Assembly: GCA_949293815.1 (NCBI GenBank)
Contig: CASFEZ010000023.1
Coordinates: forward strand, 1-37,827
Direction: 5' to 3'
Source: an uncultured Eubacteriales bacterium
GTDB taxonomy: Bacteria; Bacillota; Clostridia; Oscillospirales; Acutalibacteraceae
DNA: 37,827 nucleotides
Position 1 is the stretch's first letter. Every line of letters starts with the position of its first letter. Position numbers and translations under genes: made by a program. A model generated the notes under the pieces. It had not been told where the DNA came from. It searched no databases and worked only from the letters and a program-made list of their open reading frames with translations. Positions 15,768 through 22,517 of this stretch are shown here, in pieces.

Positions 15768-16370
15768 ATGCTTGACCGAATGATTCCGTATTACAACATC
15801 ATTTGCAAATGCGACCGCTATTGCCCGGTCGATGCGCCGCTGCCTTTGGGGCTGCGGATTCGCACCTGGCAACCCGGTGACGAAAAGGTGTGGGCGCGGC
15901 TCGAATATGCCATCGGTGATTTTCCCTCTCCGGAAGAAGCAGATGCCTACTTTGTTTCCCATTACCTGAAACAGCCAAAAGAAGCCGAAAAACGCTGCTT
16001 TTTTGTGGTAACGGAACGGAACGAGGTCATCGCTTCCTGTATCGCCTGGCGGGATCGCAAAGGCGCGCAAACGGTCGCCTCTCTGCACTGGCTGGTCGTA
16101 GCGCCCGAGCAGCAGGGCAAAAAAATCGGCAAGGCACTTTGCCGCCATGTTTTGGATGCCTACAACGACTGGGGAGAATGTCCCGTATACCTGCACACCC
16201 AGCCCTGGAGCTATGTTGCGCTGCTTCTGTATCTCCGCCAAGGCTTTCAAGTACAAAAGACCGATACTTTCGCCCAATACGAAAACCAATATACACAAGC
16301 CATTGATACCCTGCAATCCCTGCTGCCCCCGGCGCAATGGCAAGAGCTGCTTATGCACACCGACCCATAA
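15768..16370 (+). CDS. GNAT-family N-acetyltransferase
   Basis: This 200-aa protein has the GNAT acetyl-CoA site in LHWLVVAPEQQGKKIGKALC (about residues 105-124; the Q/R-x-x-G-x-G/A pyrophosphate loop reads QQGKKIGKA). It is followed by a helix and a C-terminal strand-helix with SYVALLLYLRQGF. It would acetylate a small molecule or peptide amine; the acceptor is unknown. The first 30 residues include three cysteines in CKCDRYC of no obvious role. It starts behind GAAAGGG and is probably co-transcribed with the preceding kinase-like gene. The 50-bp repeat begins 11 bp after its stop. Confidence 0.85.
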   Translation: MLDRMIPYYNIICKCDRYCPVDAPLPLGLRIRTWQPGDEKVWARLEYAIGDFPSPEEADAYFVSHYLKQPKEAEKRCFFVVTERNEVIASCIAWRDRKGAQTVASLHWLVVAPEQQGKKIGKALCRHVLDAYNDWGECPVYLHTQPWSYVALLLYLRQGFQVQKTDTFAQYENQYTQAIDTLQSLLPPAQWQELLMHTDP

Positions 16371-16381
16371 CCTGCCCGCTC

Positions 16382-16431
16382 CCGCCGAGCCGCTCTTCCC
16401 GGTAATGCAGGTCGGATTATTATCAAACCAT
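16382..16431 (+). repeat. 50-bp direct repeat, copy 1
   Basis: The sequence beginning CCGCCGAGCCGCTCT and ending TTATTATCAAACCAT is repeated at 17314-17363 with a single difference (T versus C at position 16 of the repeat). This copy lies between the GNAT stop and the ribosome site of the kinase-like gene. The two copies bracket that gene. Confidence 0.93.
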
Positions 16432-16447
16432 ATAACGGAGAACAGCT

Positions 16448-17311
16448 ATGGATTTTGCAACGAGAGAACCAACAGAACATGGCAAAGATTTTCATCTGCA
16501 ATACATCGATGGGCTTCCATGCAAATTGAAAAGTGCTTTTGATTTCAGCTTTTTAAAAGCATATGGAACCGTGTTCAAAATTTACGATGACCAAGATTCC
16601 GGGAACATCTGCTTTGGAACCGAAAAGCATAACCAGCGTTATTTCATTAAGTTTGCCGGTGCTCTTACCAGGCGATACAACGGAGAGCCTGCCGATGCTG
16701 TTTCCAGATTAAAAGCTGCTCTCCCTGTTTACAGCGACCTGAAGCATGAAAATTTGGTTGAGCTTCTCGATGCCAAAGAAAGCAACAGTGGATTTGCTCT
16801 GGTTTTCAAGTGGACAGACGGCGATTGCATGGGAAAAATGTACCCTGCGGCACACCGCCGCTTTATGCTGCTTCCTACCCATGCCAGACTTACAGTATTT
16901 CACCATATATTGCGTTTCTTTGCATATGTTATCTCTCAAAATTATATTGCTATTGATTTTTATGACGGCAGTATTATATATGACTTTGAAAAAGAAAAGA
17001 CAACGATATGCGATATTGATTTTTTCCGAAAACAACCGTGTATCAATGACATGGGACGCATGTGGGGCAGCTCCCGCTTTCTGTCTCCCGAAGAATACCA
17101 GCTGGGAGCCAGCCTTGACGAGATTACCAATGTTTATACATTGGGCGCCACAGCATTTGCTCTCTTTGGCGGATATCACCGTACACAGGACAGTTGGCTT
17201 CTCAGCGATAAACTCTTTCAGGTTGCAGCAAAAGCTGTAAATGATGACCGTTCGCAAAGACAACAGACAATCCGACAGTTCAAGGAAGAATGGGACGCCG
17301 CATTATATTGA
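16448..17311 (+). CDS. Serine/threonine protein kinase-like protein
   Basis: This 287-aa protein shows a divergent eukaryote-like kinase fold: the ATP-lysine K68 in RYFIKFAG, LKHENLVEL (98-106), a catalytic-loop equivalent IAIDFYDGSIIYDF (167-180) in place of HRD...N, CDIDFF (188-193) in place of DFG, SPEE (213-216) in place of APE, and DEITNVYTLGATAFALF (224-240) as helix F. The key lysine and aspartates are kept, so phosphotransfer is plausible, though the catalytic loop is atypical. It is cytoplasmic and has no sensor domain. It starts behind CGGAG and looks more AT-rich than its GNAT and MmcQ neighbours. It is flanked by 50-bp direct repeats, which suggests insertion. Confidence 0.8.
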   Translation: MDFATREPTEHGKDFHLQYIDGLPCKLKSAFDFSFLKAYGTVFKIYDDQDSGNICFGTEKHNQRYFIKFAGALTRRYNGEPADAVSRLKAALPVYSDLKHENLVELLDAKESNSGFALVFKWTDGDCMGKMYPAAHRRFMLLPTHARLTVFHHILRFFAYVISQNYIAIDFYDGSIIYDFEKEKTTICDIDFFRKQPCINDMGRMWGSSRFLSPEEYQLGASLDEITNVYTLGATAFALFGGYHRTQDSWLLSDKLFQVAAKAVNDDRSQRQQTIRQFKEEWDAALY

Positions 17312-17313
17312 TT

Positions 17314-17363
17314 CCGCCGAGCCGCTCTCCCCGGTAATGCAGGTCGGATTATTATCAAACCAT
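17314..17363 (+). repeat. 50-bp direct repeat, copy 2
   Basis: Second copy of the repeat at 16382-16431, beginning three bases after the kinase-like stop codon and ending 38 bp before the next start codon. 49 of 50 bases are identical. It has no T-run or strong hairpin and so is not a terminator. Confidence 0.93.
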
Positions 17364-17401
17364 TCTCTGCCGAAACCGGCGAAGGAGGAAAGGAGAACCT
17401 C

Positions 17402-18031
17402 ATGCGCTATGATTGGATGGACGCTTATCTGCTGCAAAAACGGGGCGTCAGCAAGGACTTTCAGCCGGTTTGGAACTGGATTCGGTACCAGGTGGGCGGA
17501 AAGATGTTTGCGGCTATCTGCCTGGACAAACAGGGAATACCATATTATATCAATCTGAAAGTCGAACCGGCGGAGGGGGAATGGCTGCGGGGGCAGTATG
17601 CGGACATGTTACCCGGGTATTATTCGGACGGGCGGAACTGGCTTTCGGTAAAGCCGAACGGTCAGGTGCCGGACGCGCTTTTGCGGGAACTTTTGGACAA
17701 AGCCCGGAATCTGATGCTCTCCTCCTTTTCCAAAAAGCGGCAGCGGGAGATTCTGGGCTTGAGCGTCTGCGGCACGGACTGCCAGACCTGCGCCCTTTAC
17801 GACCAGAGCTGCCCCGGCTGCAACGCAGGAAACGGCAGGGTCGTTCATGCGCCGGCGGGCAAAAGCTGTCCGATTTACGCCTGCTGCGTCAATCGCCATC
17901 ATTTTGTGAACTGCCAAGCCTGTGAAACGCTCCCCTGCGCCCTTTGGCAGACGGTTCGAGATCCGGCGGCGGACGATGCGGCCTTTGCCGAAAGTATCCG
18001 CGTACGGCTTGCCAATTTAAAAGGAGGTTGA
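17402..18031 (+). CDS. MmcQ/YjbR-like domain fused to a cysteine-rich DUF3795-like domain
   Basis: Residues 1-115 of this 209-aa protein resemble MmcQ/YjbR (DUF419) proteins: YQVGGKMFAAI, INLKVEPAEGEWLR, PGYYSDGRNWLSV and LLDKARNLMLSSF. Residues 120-195 are cysteine-rich in the DUF3795 pattern: VCGTDCQTCALYDQSCPGC, then SCPIYACCV and CQACETLPC, probably binding zinc or an iron-sulfur cluster. The function of either domain is not established; DUF419 is often called DNA-binding on fold grounds. The ATG follows AAGGAGGAAAGGAG. The GyrI-like gene begins three bases after its stop, so the two form a unit, a pairing that suggests stress or small-molecule response (inference). Confidence 0.82.
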   Translation: MRYDWMDAYLLQKRGVSKDFQPVWNWIRYQVGGKMFAAICLDKQGIPYYINLKVEPAEGEWLRGQYADMLPGYYSDGRNWLSVKPNGQVPDALLRELLDKARNLMLSSFSKKRQREILGLSVCGTDCQTCALYDQSCPGCNAGNGRVVHAPAGKSCPIYACCVNRHHFVNCQACETLPCALWQTVRDPAADDAAFAESIRVRLANLKGG

Positions 18032-18034
18032 CCC

Positions 18035-18676
18035 ATGGCTTTTGACTATAAAAAGGAATATAAAGAATTTTATCTCCCGCCGAAAAAGCCGACGATTGTC
18101 GAGGTGCCGCCCATGTCCTATATCGCCGTTCGCGGTCAGGGAGATCCCAATGCGGCAAACAGCGAATACAAGCAGTCCATTCCGCTTTTATATGGCATTG
18201 CATTTACCATCAAAATGAGCAAGCTGGGCACACACAAAATAGACGGCTATTTTGATTATGTGGTGCCGCCGTTAGAGGGCTTCTGGCAGCAGAACGGCGC
18301 GGCGGATATAGACTATACGCACAAGGAGCGCCTGCGTTTTCTTTCTGTCATTCGGCTGCCCGACTTTGTCAGCGAAGCGGATTTTCAGTGGGCGATAGAA
18401 GAGGCTGCCAAAAAGAAGAAAACCGATTTTTCAAAGGTCGAATTTCTGCGCTTTCACGAAGGACTATGCGTACAGTGTATGCACATCGGCTCGTATGACG
18501 AGGAGCCGAAAACCGTTGACGCCATGCACGCTTATATGGCGTCGCAAGGGTACGCGCTCGACTTTTCCGACAGCCGCCTGCACCATGAAATCTATCTTTC
18601 CGATCCCAGAAAATGCGCACCGGAAAACCTGCGCACCGTTCTGCGGCACCCGATTCGGCAAGTTGAAAAAATATGA
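18035..18676 (+). CDS. GyrI-like small-molecule-binding protein
   Basis: This 213-aa protein matches stand-alone GyrI-like (SBMC/AraC effector-binding fold) proteins: it opens with the family-typical FDYKKEYKEFY and PPMSYIAVRGQGDPN, continues with YGIAFTIKM and PLEGFW, and ends with HHEIYLSDPRKCAPENLRTVLRHP. These proteins bind hydrophobic or drug-like molecules; some hydrolyse them, some inhibit gyrase. There is no DNA-binding domain. AAGGAGG stands directly upstream and the gene is coupled to the MmcQ-DUF3795 fusion. It has no obvious terminator; the next gene has its own promoter at 18784-18812. Confidence 0.88.
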   Translation: MAFDYKKEYKEFYLPPKKPTIVEVPPMSYIAVRGQGDPNAANSEYKQSIPLLYGIAFTIKMSKLGTHKIDGYFDYVVPPLEGFWQQNGAADIDYTHKERLRFLSVIRLPDFVSEADFQWAIEEAAKKKKTDFSKVEFLRFHEGLCVQCMHIGSYDEEPKTVDAMHAYMASQGYALDFSDSRLHHEIYLSDPRKCAPENLRTVLRHPIRQVEKI

Positions 18677-18783
18677 TACGGCACAAGAAACCGGTACTTC
18701 GGCTGTCTTTTGTATAAAAACCGGTCAAGTACACGGTGTACGGAAAAAAGAAATACAGGTCAGAACTGTTTTCTGATTTTGGT

Positions 18784-18812
18784 TTGCCTTTTATCACATT
18801 CTTTTGTATACT
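18784..18812 (+). promoter_or_regulatory. Promoter of the trans-aconitate methyltransferase gene
   Basis: TTGCCT at 18784-18789, a 17-bp spacer and TATACT at 18807-18812, ending 28 bp before the ATG at 18841. The start at 18841 is preferred over the longer in-frame start at 18736, because the latter would translate through this promoter. Confidence 0.8.
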
Positions 18813-18840
18813 AAAAGATAAAAAAGAAACAGGTGATACT

Positions 18841-19599
18841 ATGTCTGGTTGGGATGCGGCGCTGTATTTGCGCTTTCAACAGGAGAGAACCCAACCCGCC
18901 CGGGACTTGGCGGCGCGGGTGCAGAGCTTAAAACCGGCACAGGCGGCGGATATCGGCTGCGGACCGGGGAACAGCACGGCGGTGTTGCGGGAGGTGTTCC
19001 CGAACGCCCATATTTTGGGCATCGACAGCTCGGAAAACATGATTGCGAAAGCCCAAAAGGAACACCCGGAGCTGACTTTTCGGTGCTGTGATGCACGAGA
19101 GCTAGAGGGCGGCTATGATTTGCTGTTTTCCAATGCCTGTTTGCAATGGCTTCCCAACCATGAGCGGCTGATCCCGCTTCTGATGGCGAAGATCAATCCG
19201 GGCGGCTGTTTGGCGGTGCAAATGCCGATGAATACAGAGGAACCGTTTTTCCGGCTGATGGTCGAGGTCTTAAGCGAGCCGCGCTGGAGCGGTTTGCAGC
19301 CATCGGAAGAGGCAAACGCCACACTGGAACCGGCAGAGTACCACGCCATTTTGTCCGACTGCGCTTCTGACTTTTCCATATGGGAGGTCAAATATTACCA
19401 CCTGCTGCCCGACCACAAGGCGCTGGTGGACTGGGTAAGAGGCACACGCCTGCGGCCGTATCTTTCCCAATTGGACGAACAGGAACAAAAGGAACTGACC
19501 GCAGAGCTGGAAGCGCGCGCCAAGCCGCTCTATCCCATACAAAAGAACGGCGGCGTCCTGCTGGGCTTCCGGCGCTTCTTCTTTACGGCCATAAAATAA
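18841..19599 (+). CDS. tam: Trans-aconitate 2-methyltransferase
   Basis: This 252-aa protein aligns along its length with Tam: N-terminal WDAALYLRFQQERTQPARDL, the SAM loop DIGCGPGNST (37-46), DSSENMI, the LLFSNACLQWLPNH segment, QMPMN, and the C-terminal WVRGTRLRPYL typical of Tam. It methylates the toxic TCA-cycle by-product trans-aconitate using S-adenosylmethionine in the cytoplasm. The ATG at 18841 lies behind AGGTGAT and its own promoter. The gene is convergent with the leftward Spo0A-like ORF and shares the terminator at 19743-19778. The assignment rests on motif order; a related small-acid methyltransferase is the main alternative. Confidence 0.9.
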   Translation: MSGWDAALYLRFQQERTQPARDLAARVQSLKPAQAADIGCGPGNSTAVLREVFPNAHILGIDSSENMIAKAQKEHPELTFRCCDARELEGGYDLLFSNACLQWLPNHERLIPLLMAKINPGGCLAVQMPMNTEEPFFRLMVEVLSEPRWSGLQPSEEANATLEPAEYHAILSDCASDFSIWEVKYYHLLPDHKALVDWVRGTRLRPYLSQLDEQEQKELTAELEARAKPLYPIQKNGGVLLGFRRFFFTAIK

Positions 19600-19608
19600 C
19601 AAGCAACC

Positions 19609-19632
19609 GGCGCGGTTTCCCCGAACCGCGCC
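19609..19632 (+). terminator. GC-rich hairpin after tam
   Basis: GGCGCGGTT (19609-19617) pairs perfectly with AACCGCGCC (19624-19632) around a 6-nt loop, ten bases after the tam stop. No T-run follows, so it may stabilise the mRNA 3' end rather than terminate. The rest of 19633-19742 shows nothing recognisable beyond a weak imperfect hairpin near 19675-19700. Confidence 0.5.
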
Positions 19633-19742
19633 AACCACGAAGAGACGATGCGCGCCCCTGGCAAAGCACAAAAACGGAGAACCTTTTTTCGGTTGCTCCA
19701 TAAAAATATGAAAACCGTCCGACTTTTTCTCTATAATAAACA

Positions 19743-19778
19743 GAGCCGCTCCGACAAAAGAACGGCTCCGTTTTTTTT
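19743..19778. terminator. Intrinsic terminator between convergent genes
   Basis: GAGCCGCTC (19743-19751) pairs with GAACGGCTC (19760-19768) with one mismatch on the plus strand (a G-U pair on the minus strand), followed by eight T at 19771-19778. It can stop rightward tam transcripts, and leftward transcripts coming through the dockerin fragment. Confidence 0.8.
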
Positions 19779-19800
19779 ACGCATCTGTAACTTGTCGGGG

Positions 19801-19977
19801 TTAAGCCAGCCCGACCGATCGGCGCAGGATGGCGCGGGCATCGGCGGAGGTTACTTTTTTATCTCCGTTGGCGTCAGCGGCTTTTCTGTATACGCCTTGC
19901 AGATTCTCCAGACTGACTGCCGAGCGCAGGGCGGTACGGGCATCGGCGGAAGCGGCGACCGTCCCGGCGCCGCTGTT
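19801..19977 (-). pseudogene. Dockerin type I fragment, in frame behind the Spo0A-like stop codon
   Basis: Read leftward, directly after the TGA of the Spo0A-like ORF and in the same frame, 58 codons run to a TAA at 19803-19801. They contain two dockerin repeats: a degenerate first one (SADARTALRSAVSLENL) and a complete second one (ADANGDKKVTSADARAILRRSVGL) with the D-x-N-x-D-like calcium loop followed by DAR-LR. Dockerins normally sit at the C-terminus of secreted proteins and bind cohesins. No start codon or ribosome site precedes it, so it is a remnant, or would only be made by reading through the TGA. Confidence 0.75.
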
Positions 19978-20478
19978 TCAGGAAACTTTCAGCCGCAGGC
20001 GCAGTTTATCACTGATCATGGCGATAAATTCGCTGTTGGTGGGTTTGCCGCGGGTATTCTGAATGGTATAGCCGAAATAGGAGCTCAATACATCCACATC
20101 GCCCCTGTCCCACGCCACCTCGATGGCATGGCGGATGGCGCGTTCCACCCGGGAGGCGGTGGTTTTATACATTTTTGCCACGGTCGGATACAGCCCGCCC
20201 TGCTCTTTCAAATCGGCAATAGCACTGTAACGGCTCCTGAGGTTATGACCGGTAAGATCAGGGTCGGTTGAGGGAATCAGATATATCATGCTGTCTGCCC
20301 GCGCGCCGTCAAAGCCGAAGAGCAGCACTTTTTTGCGCTTTTCGCCGCCGCTTTGCAGATGAGCGCGAATCAAATCGGCGACAATTGTCTGCGGATAAGC
20401 GTCCGATGCGCGGTTTTCAAAAATACCATTGTTGTCAACAGACGCCAAATACGCCTGTTCGGTGTTTTTTTCATCCAT
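19978..20478 (-). CDS. Chimeric ORF: phosphatase-superfamily-like N-terminus joined to the end of Spo0A
   Basis: Residues 101-166 of this 166-aa protein are unmistakably the C-terminal half of the Spo0A DNA-binding domain: [25 protein letters not shown] and [19 protein letters not shown], ending in VS at the normal Spo0A end. The receiver domain and the first helices of the DNA-binding domain are missing. Residues 1-95 instead look like the start of an alkaline-phosphatase-superfamily enzyme: [40 protein letters not shown]. The joint falls at GGLY/LYP, three residues both families share. The start at 20478 is placed by AAAGGA spacing. The fused half-domain is unlikely to bind DNA as Spo0A does. 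Recombination or misassembly could explain it. Confidence 0.75.
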   Translation of the reverse strand: MDEKNTEQAYLASVDNNGIFENRASDAYPQTIVADLIRAHLQSGGEKRKKVLLFGFDGARADSMIYLIPSTDPDLTGHNLRSRYSAIADLKEQGGLYPTVAKMYKTTASRVERAIRHAIEVAWDRGDVDVLSSYFGYTIQNTRGKPTNSEFIAMISDKLRLRLKVS

Positions 20479-20562
20479 ATACATCATTCCTTTCCGTTTA
20501 TGCGGAAAACCAGCGCTGCGCTTATGGAACGCGCAGTTTTTCGCTCTTCTCCCAAAATATTT

Positions 20563-22050
20563 TTATTTTACAAACGGATTCTCGGTGGGATAGGGCAGGC
20601 TCTTGGGCTGATTGTAGCTGATTTCACTGACCTCTACGCCAATCAGCTTATAGACCTCAAACAAGGCCTTGCCGTAGTGACCGAACGCCACCGCGCCGTG
20701 ATGGGGATAGTTCTTTTCAATCAGCACATGGCGGTAGAACCGACCCATTTCGGGGATGGCAAATACGCCGACGCCGCCGAAGGAGCGGGTCTGCACCGGC
20801 AAAATTTCCCCCTCCGCCGCATAGGCGCGCAGGATATTATCGGCGGTACTTTGCAGCCGGAAGAAGGTGATGTCGCCGGGCACCAAATCCCCTTCCAGGG
20901 TACCGTCGGTAACTTCCTCGGGCAGGCTTCTGGCCATAATCTTCTGGTTCTTCATGGTGCAGGAGGTCAGCTTGCGCGAGCAGGTATTGCCGCAGTGGAA
21001 GCCCATAAAGGTATCCCGATGGGTATAGTTATATACCCCTTCAATGGATTCGCGGTACATATCCGCCGGTACGGAGTTGTTGATATCCAAAAGCGTCACC
21101 GCGTCGCCGCTGACGCAGGTACCGATAAATTCGCTGAGTGCGCCGTAAATATCCACCTCGCAGGACACGGGAATGCCCATACCCGTCAGGCGGCTGTTGA
21201 CATAGCAGGGCACAAAGCCGAACTGGGTCTGGAACGCAGGCCAGCACTTGCCGGCGATGGCCACATATTTGCGGTAGCCTTTATGTTCTTCCACCCAATC
21301 CAAAAGGGTCAGCTCATACTGCGCCAGCTTCGGCAATACACCGGGCTTTTGGTTGCCCGCGCCCAGCTCTTTTTCCATATCCGCCACCACTTCGGGGATA
21401 CGCGGGTCATTGTCGTGTTTATGGAAGGCTTCAAACAAATCTAATTCGGAATTTTCTTCAATCTCAACGCCGAGATTGAACAGCTGCTTAATGGGCGCGT
21501 TGCAGGCAAGAAAATTCAGCGGACGGGGACCAAAGGTAATCAGCTTCAGCTCCGACAGCCCGACCACCGCCCGGGCAATCGGGATAAATTCGTGCAGCAT
21601 ATCCGCGCATTCATCGGCGGTGCCCACCGGATATTCGGGGATATACGCCCTGATATTGCGCAGTTTCAAGTTATAGCTGGCGTTCAGCATGCCGCAATAG
21701 GCATCGCCGCGCCCGTCCGCCAAATCGTTCTGGCTCTCCTCGGCGGCTGCCATGAACATCTTGGGACCGTCAAAATGTTTGGCAAGCAGGGTTTCGGAAA
21801 TTTCCGGACCAAAATTTCCCAGATACACGCAAAGCGCGTTGCAGCCGTTCTTTTTGATATCCTCCAGCGCCTGCACCATATGGATTTCGCTTTCCACAAT
21901 GCAGATGGGGCATTCGTATACTTCGGCGGCATCGTACTTGGCCGTGTAGGCTTCCATCAGGGCTTTGCGGCGGTTGACCGCAAGGCTTTCCGGGAAACAG
22001 TCGCGGCTGACGGCGACCAGACCGATTTTGATTTGGGGAATGTTCTTCAT
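20563..22050 (-). CDS. L-fucose/L-arabinose isomerase-family protein
   Basis: This 495-aa protein matches the fucose/arabinose isomerase superfamily, which interconverts aldoses and ketoses with a divalent metal. Candidate metal ligands are E298 (SCEVDIYGAL), D322 (TLLDINNS) and H352 (MGFHCGNT). The N-terminal Rossmann-like part has GLVAVSRDCFP and NALCVYLGNFGPE. The sugar cannot be named from the sequence and no kinase or aldolase partner sits beside it. The ATG at 22050 follows AAGGAG. It lies 84 bp upstream of the Spo0A chimera on the same strand, and behind the structured intergenic repeats at 22135-22454. Confidence 0.88.
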   Translation of the reverse strand: MKNIPQIKIGLVAVSRDCFPESLAVNRRKALMEAYTAKYDAAEVYECPICIVESEIHMVQALEDIKKNGCNALCVYLGNFGPEISETLLAKHFDGPKMFMAAAEESQNDLADGRGDAYCGMLNASYNLKLRNIRAYIPEYPVGTADECADMLHEFIPIARAVVGLSELKLITFGPRPLNFLACNAPIKQLFNLGVEIEENSELDLFEAFHKHDNDPRIPEVVADMEKELGAGNQKPGVLPKLAQYELTLLDWVEEHKGYRKYVAIAGKCWPAFQTQFGFVPCYVNSRLTGMGIPVSCEVDIYGALSEFIGTCVSGDAVTLLDINNSVPADMYRESIEGVYNYTHRDTFMGFHCGNTCSRKLTSCTMKNQKIMARSLPEEVTDGTLEGDLVPGDITFFRLQSTADNILRAYAAEGEILPVQTRSFGGVGVFAIPEMGRFYRHVLIEKNYPHHGAVAFGHYGKALFEVYKLIGVEVSEISYNQPKSLPYPTENPFVK

Positions 22051-22134
22051 AGCCTGACTCCTTATTCATAATGCTGTTTATCTTTTTGTTCCGCAGCAAT
22101 AAAAATGCCGCAGCTTGAACCTGACTTAGACATG

Positions 22135-22293
22135 ATACCATAAATCACTCCCCGGCAGGGGCATCGGCGATATGCCGCACTTTTGCCATTGGCAAAAGGA
22201 TTTACGATACCATGTTCTCAGGCGGGCGTGAAGCGCCCGCCCCCCGCGACAGCGGGGGAAATCCGCTTTAGCGGATTTGTGTCTGAGGTTATT
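22135..22293. repeat. Structured intergenic repeat, unit 1
   Basis: This 159-bp unit is followed immediately by a closely similar unit 2. Within it are successive hairpins: CTTTTGCC-ATT-GGCAAAAG, GCGGGCG-TGAAG-CGCCCGC, CCCCGC-GACA-GCGGGG and AATCCGC-TTTA-GCGGATT, plus smaller ones at the left end. A frame crossing both units would encode an 81-aa product made of the repeat, which is not a believable gene. Confidence 0.9.
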
Positions 22294-22454
22294 ATACCAT
22301 AAATCGCTCCCCGACAGGGGCAGCGGCAATATGCCGCACTTTTGCCATTGGCAAAAGGATTTATGGTACAATGTTCTCAGACGGGCATGAAGCGCCCGCC
22401 CCCCGCGACAGCGGGGGAAATCCGCCGATAGGTGGATTTGTGCCTGAGGTTATT
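22294..22454. repeat. Structured intergenic repeat, unit 2
   Basis: Tandem second copy of the preceding unit. Here the outer arms TACCATAAATC and GATTTATGGTA are perfectly complementary and enclose three hairpins. A second set of hairpins sits between CTCAG and CTGAG. The last small stem is AATCCGCC-GATA-GGTGGATT, changed in sequence from unit 1 but still paired. With unit 1 it fills most of the 467-bp gap between the isomerase and DUF4838 genes. Confidence 0.9.
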
Positions 22455-22517
22455 ATAGCACAATCTACCTTAAAAACAATAATGTTTTAAAAACAGACCG
22501 TGATTTTTCTGCGCTGT

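Noticed and set aside
17311-17401. The 50-bp repeat pair as transposon ends or attachment sites
   Set aside because: The copies are direct, not inverted, and no transposase or integrase lies between them. They are kept as repeats, with insertion only as a hypothesis.
20353-21444. A 363-codon plus-strand frame opposite the isomerase gene
   Set aside because: It lies wholly antisense to the isomerase-family gene, which has clear family motifs and an AAGGAG site. The frame is a codon-bias shadow with His/Gly/Ala-rich sequence and no recognisable domain.
22126-22371. An 81-codon minus-strand frame with an internal repeat (KSFCQWQKCGI twice)
   Set aside because: It is produced by the tandem structured repeats and has no start site; frames of this kind over palindromic repeats are spurious.
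22135-22454. A CRISPR array
   Set aside because: There are only two units, about 160 bp each, similar throughout their length with no unique spacers, so this is a tandem structured repeat.
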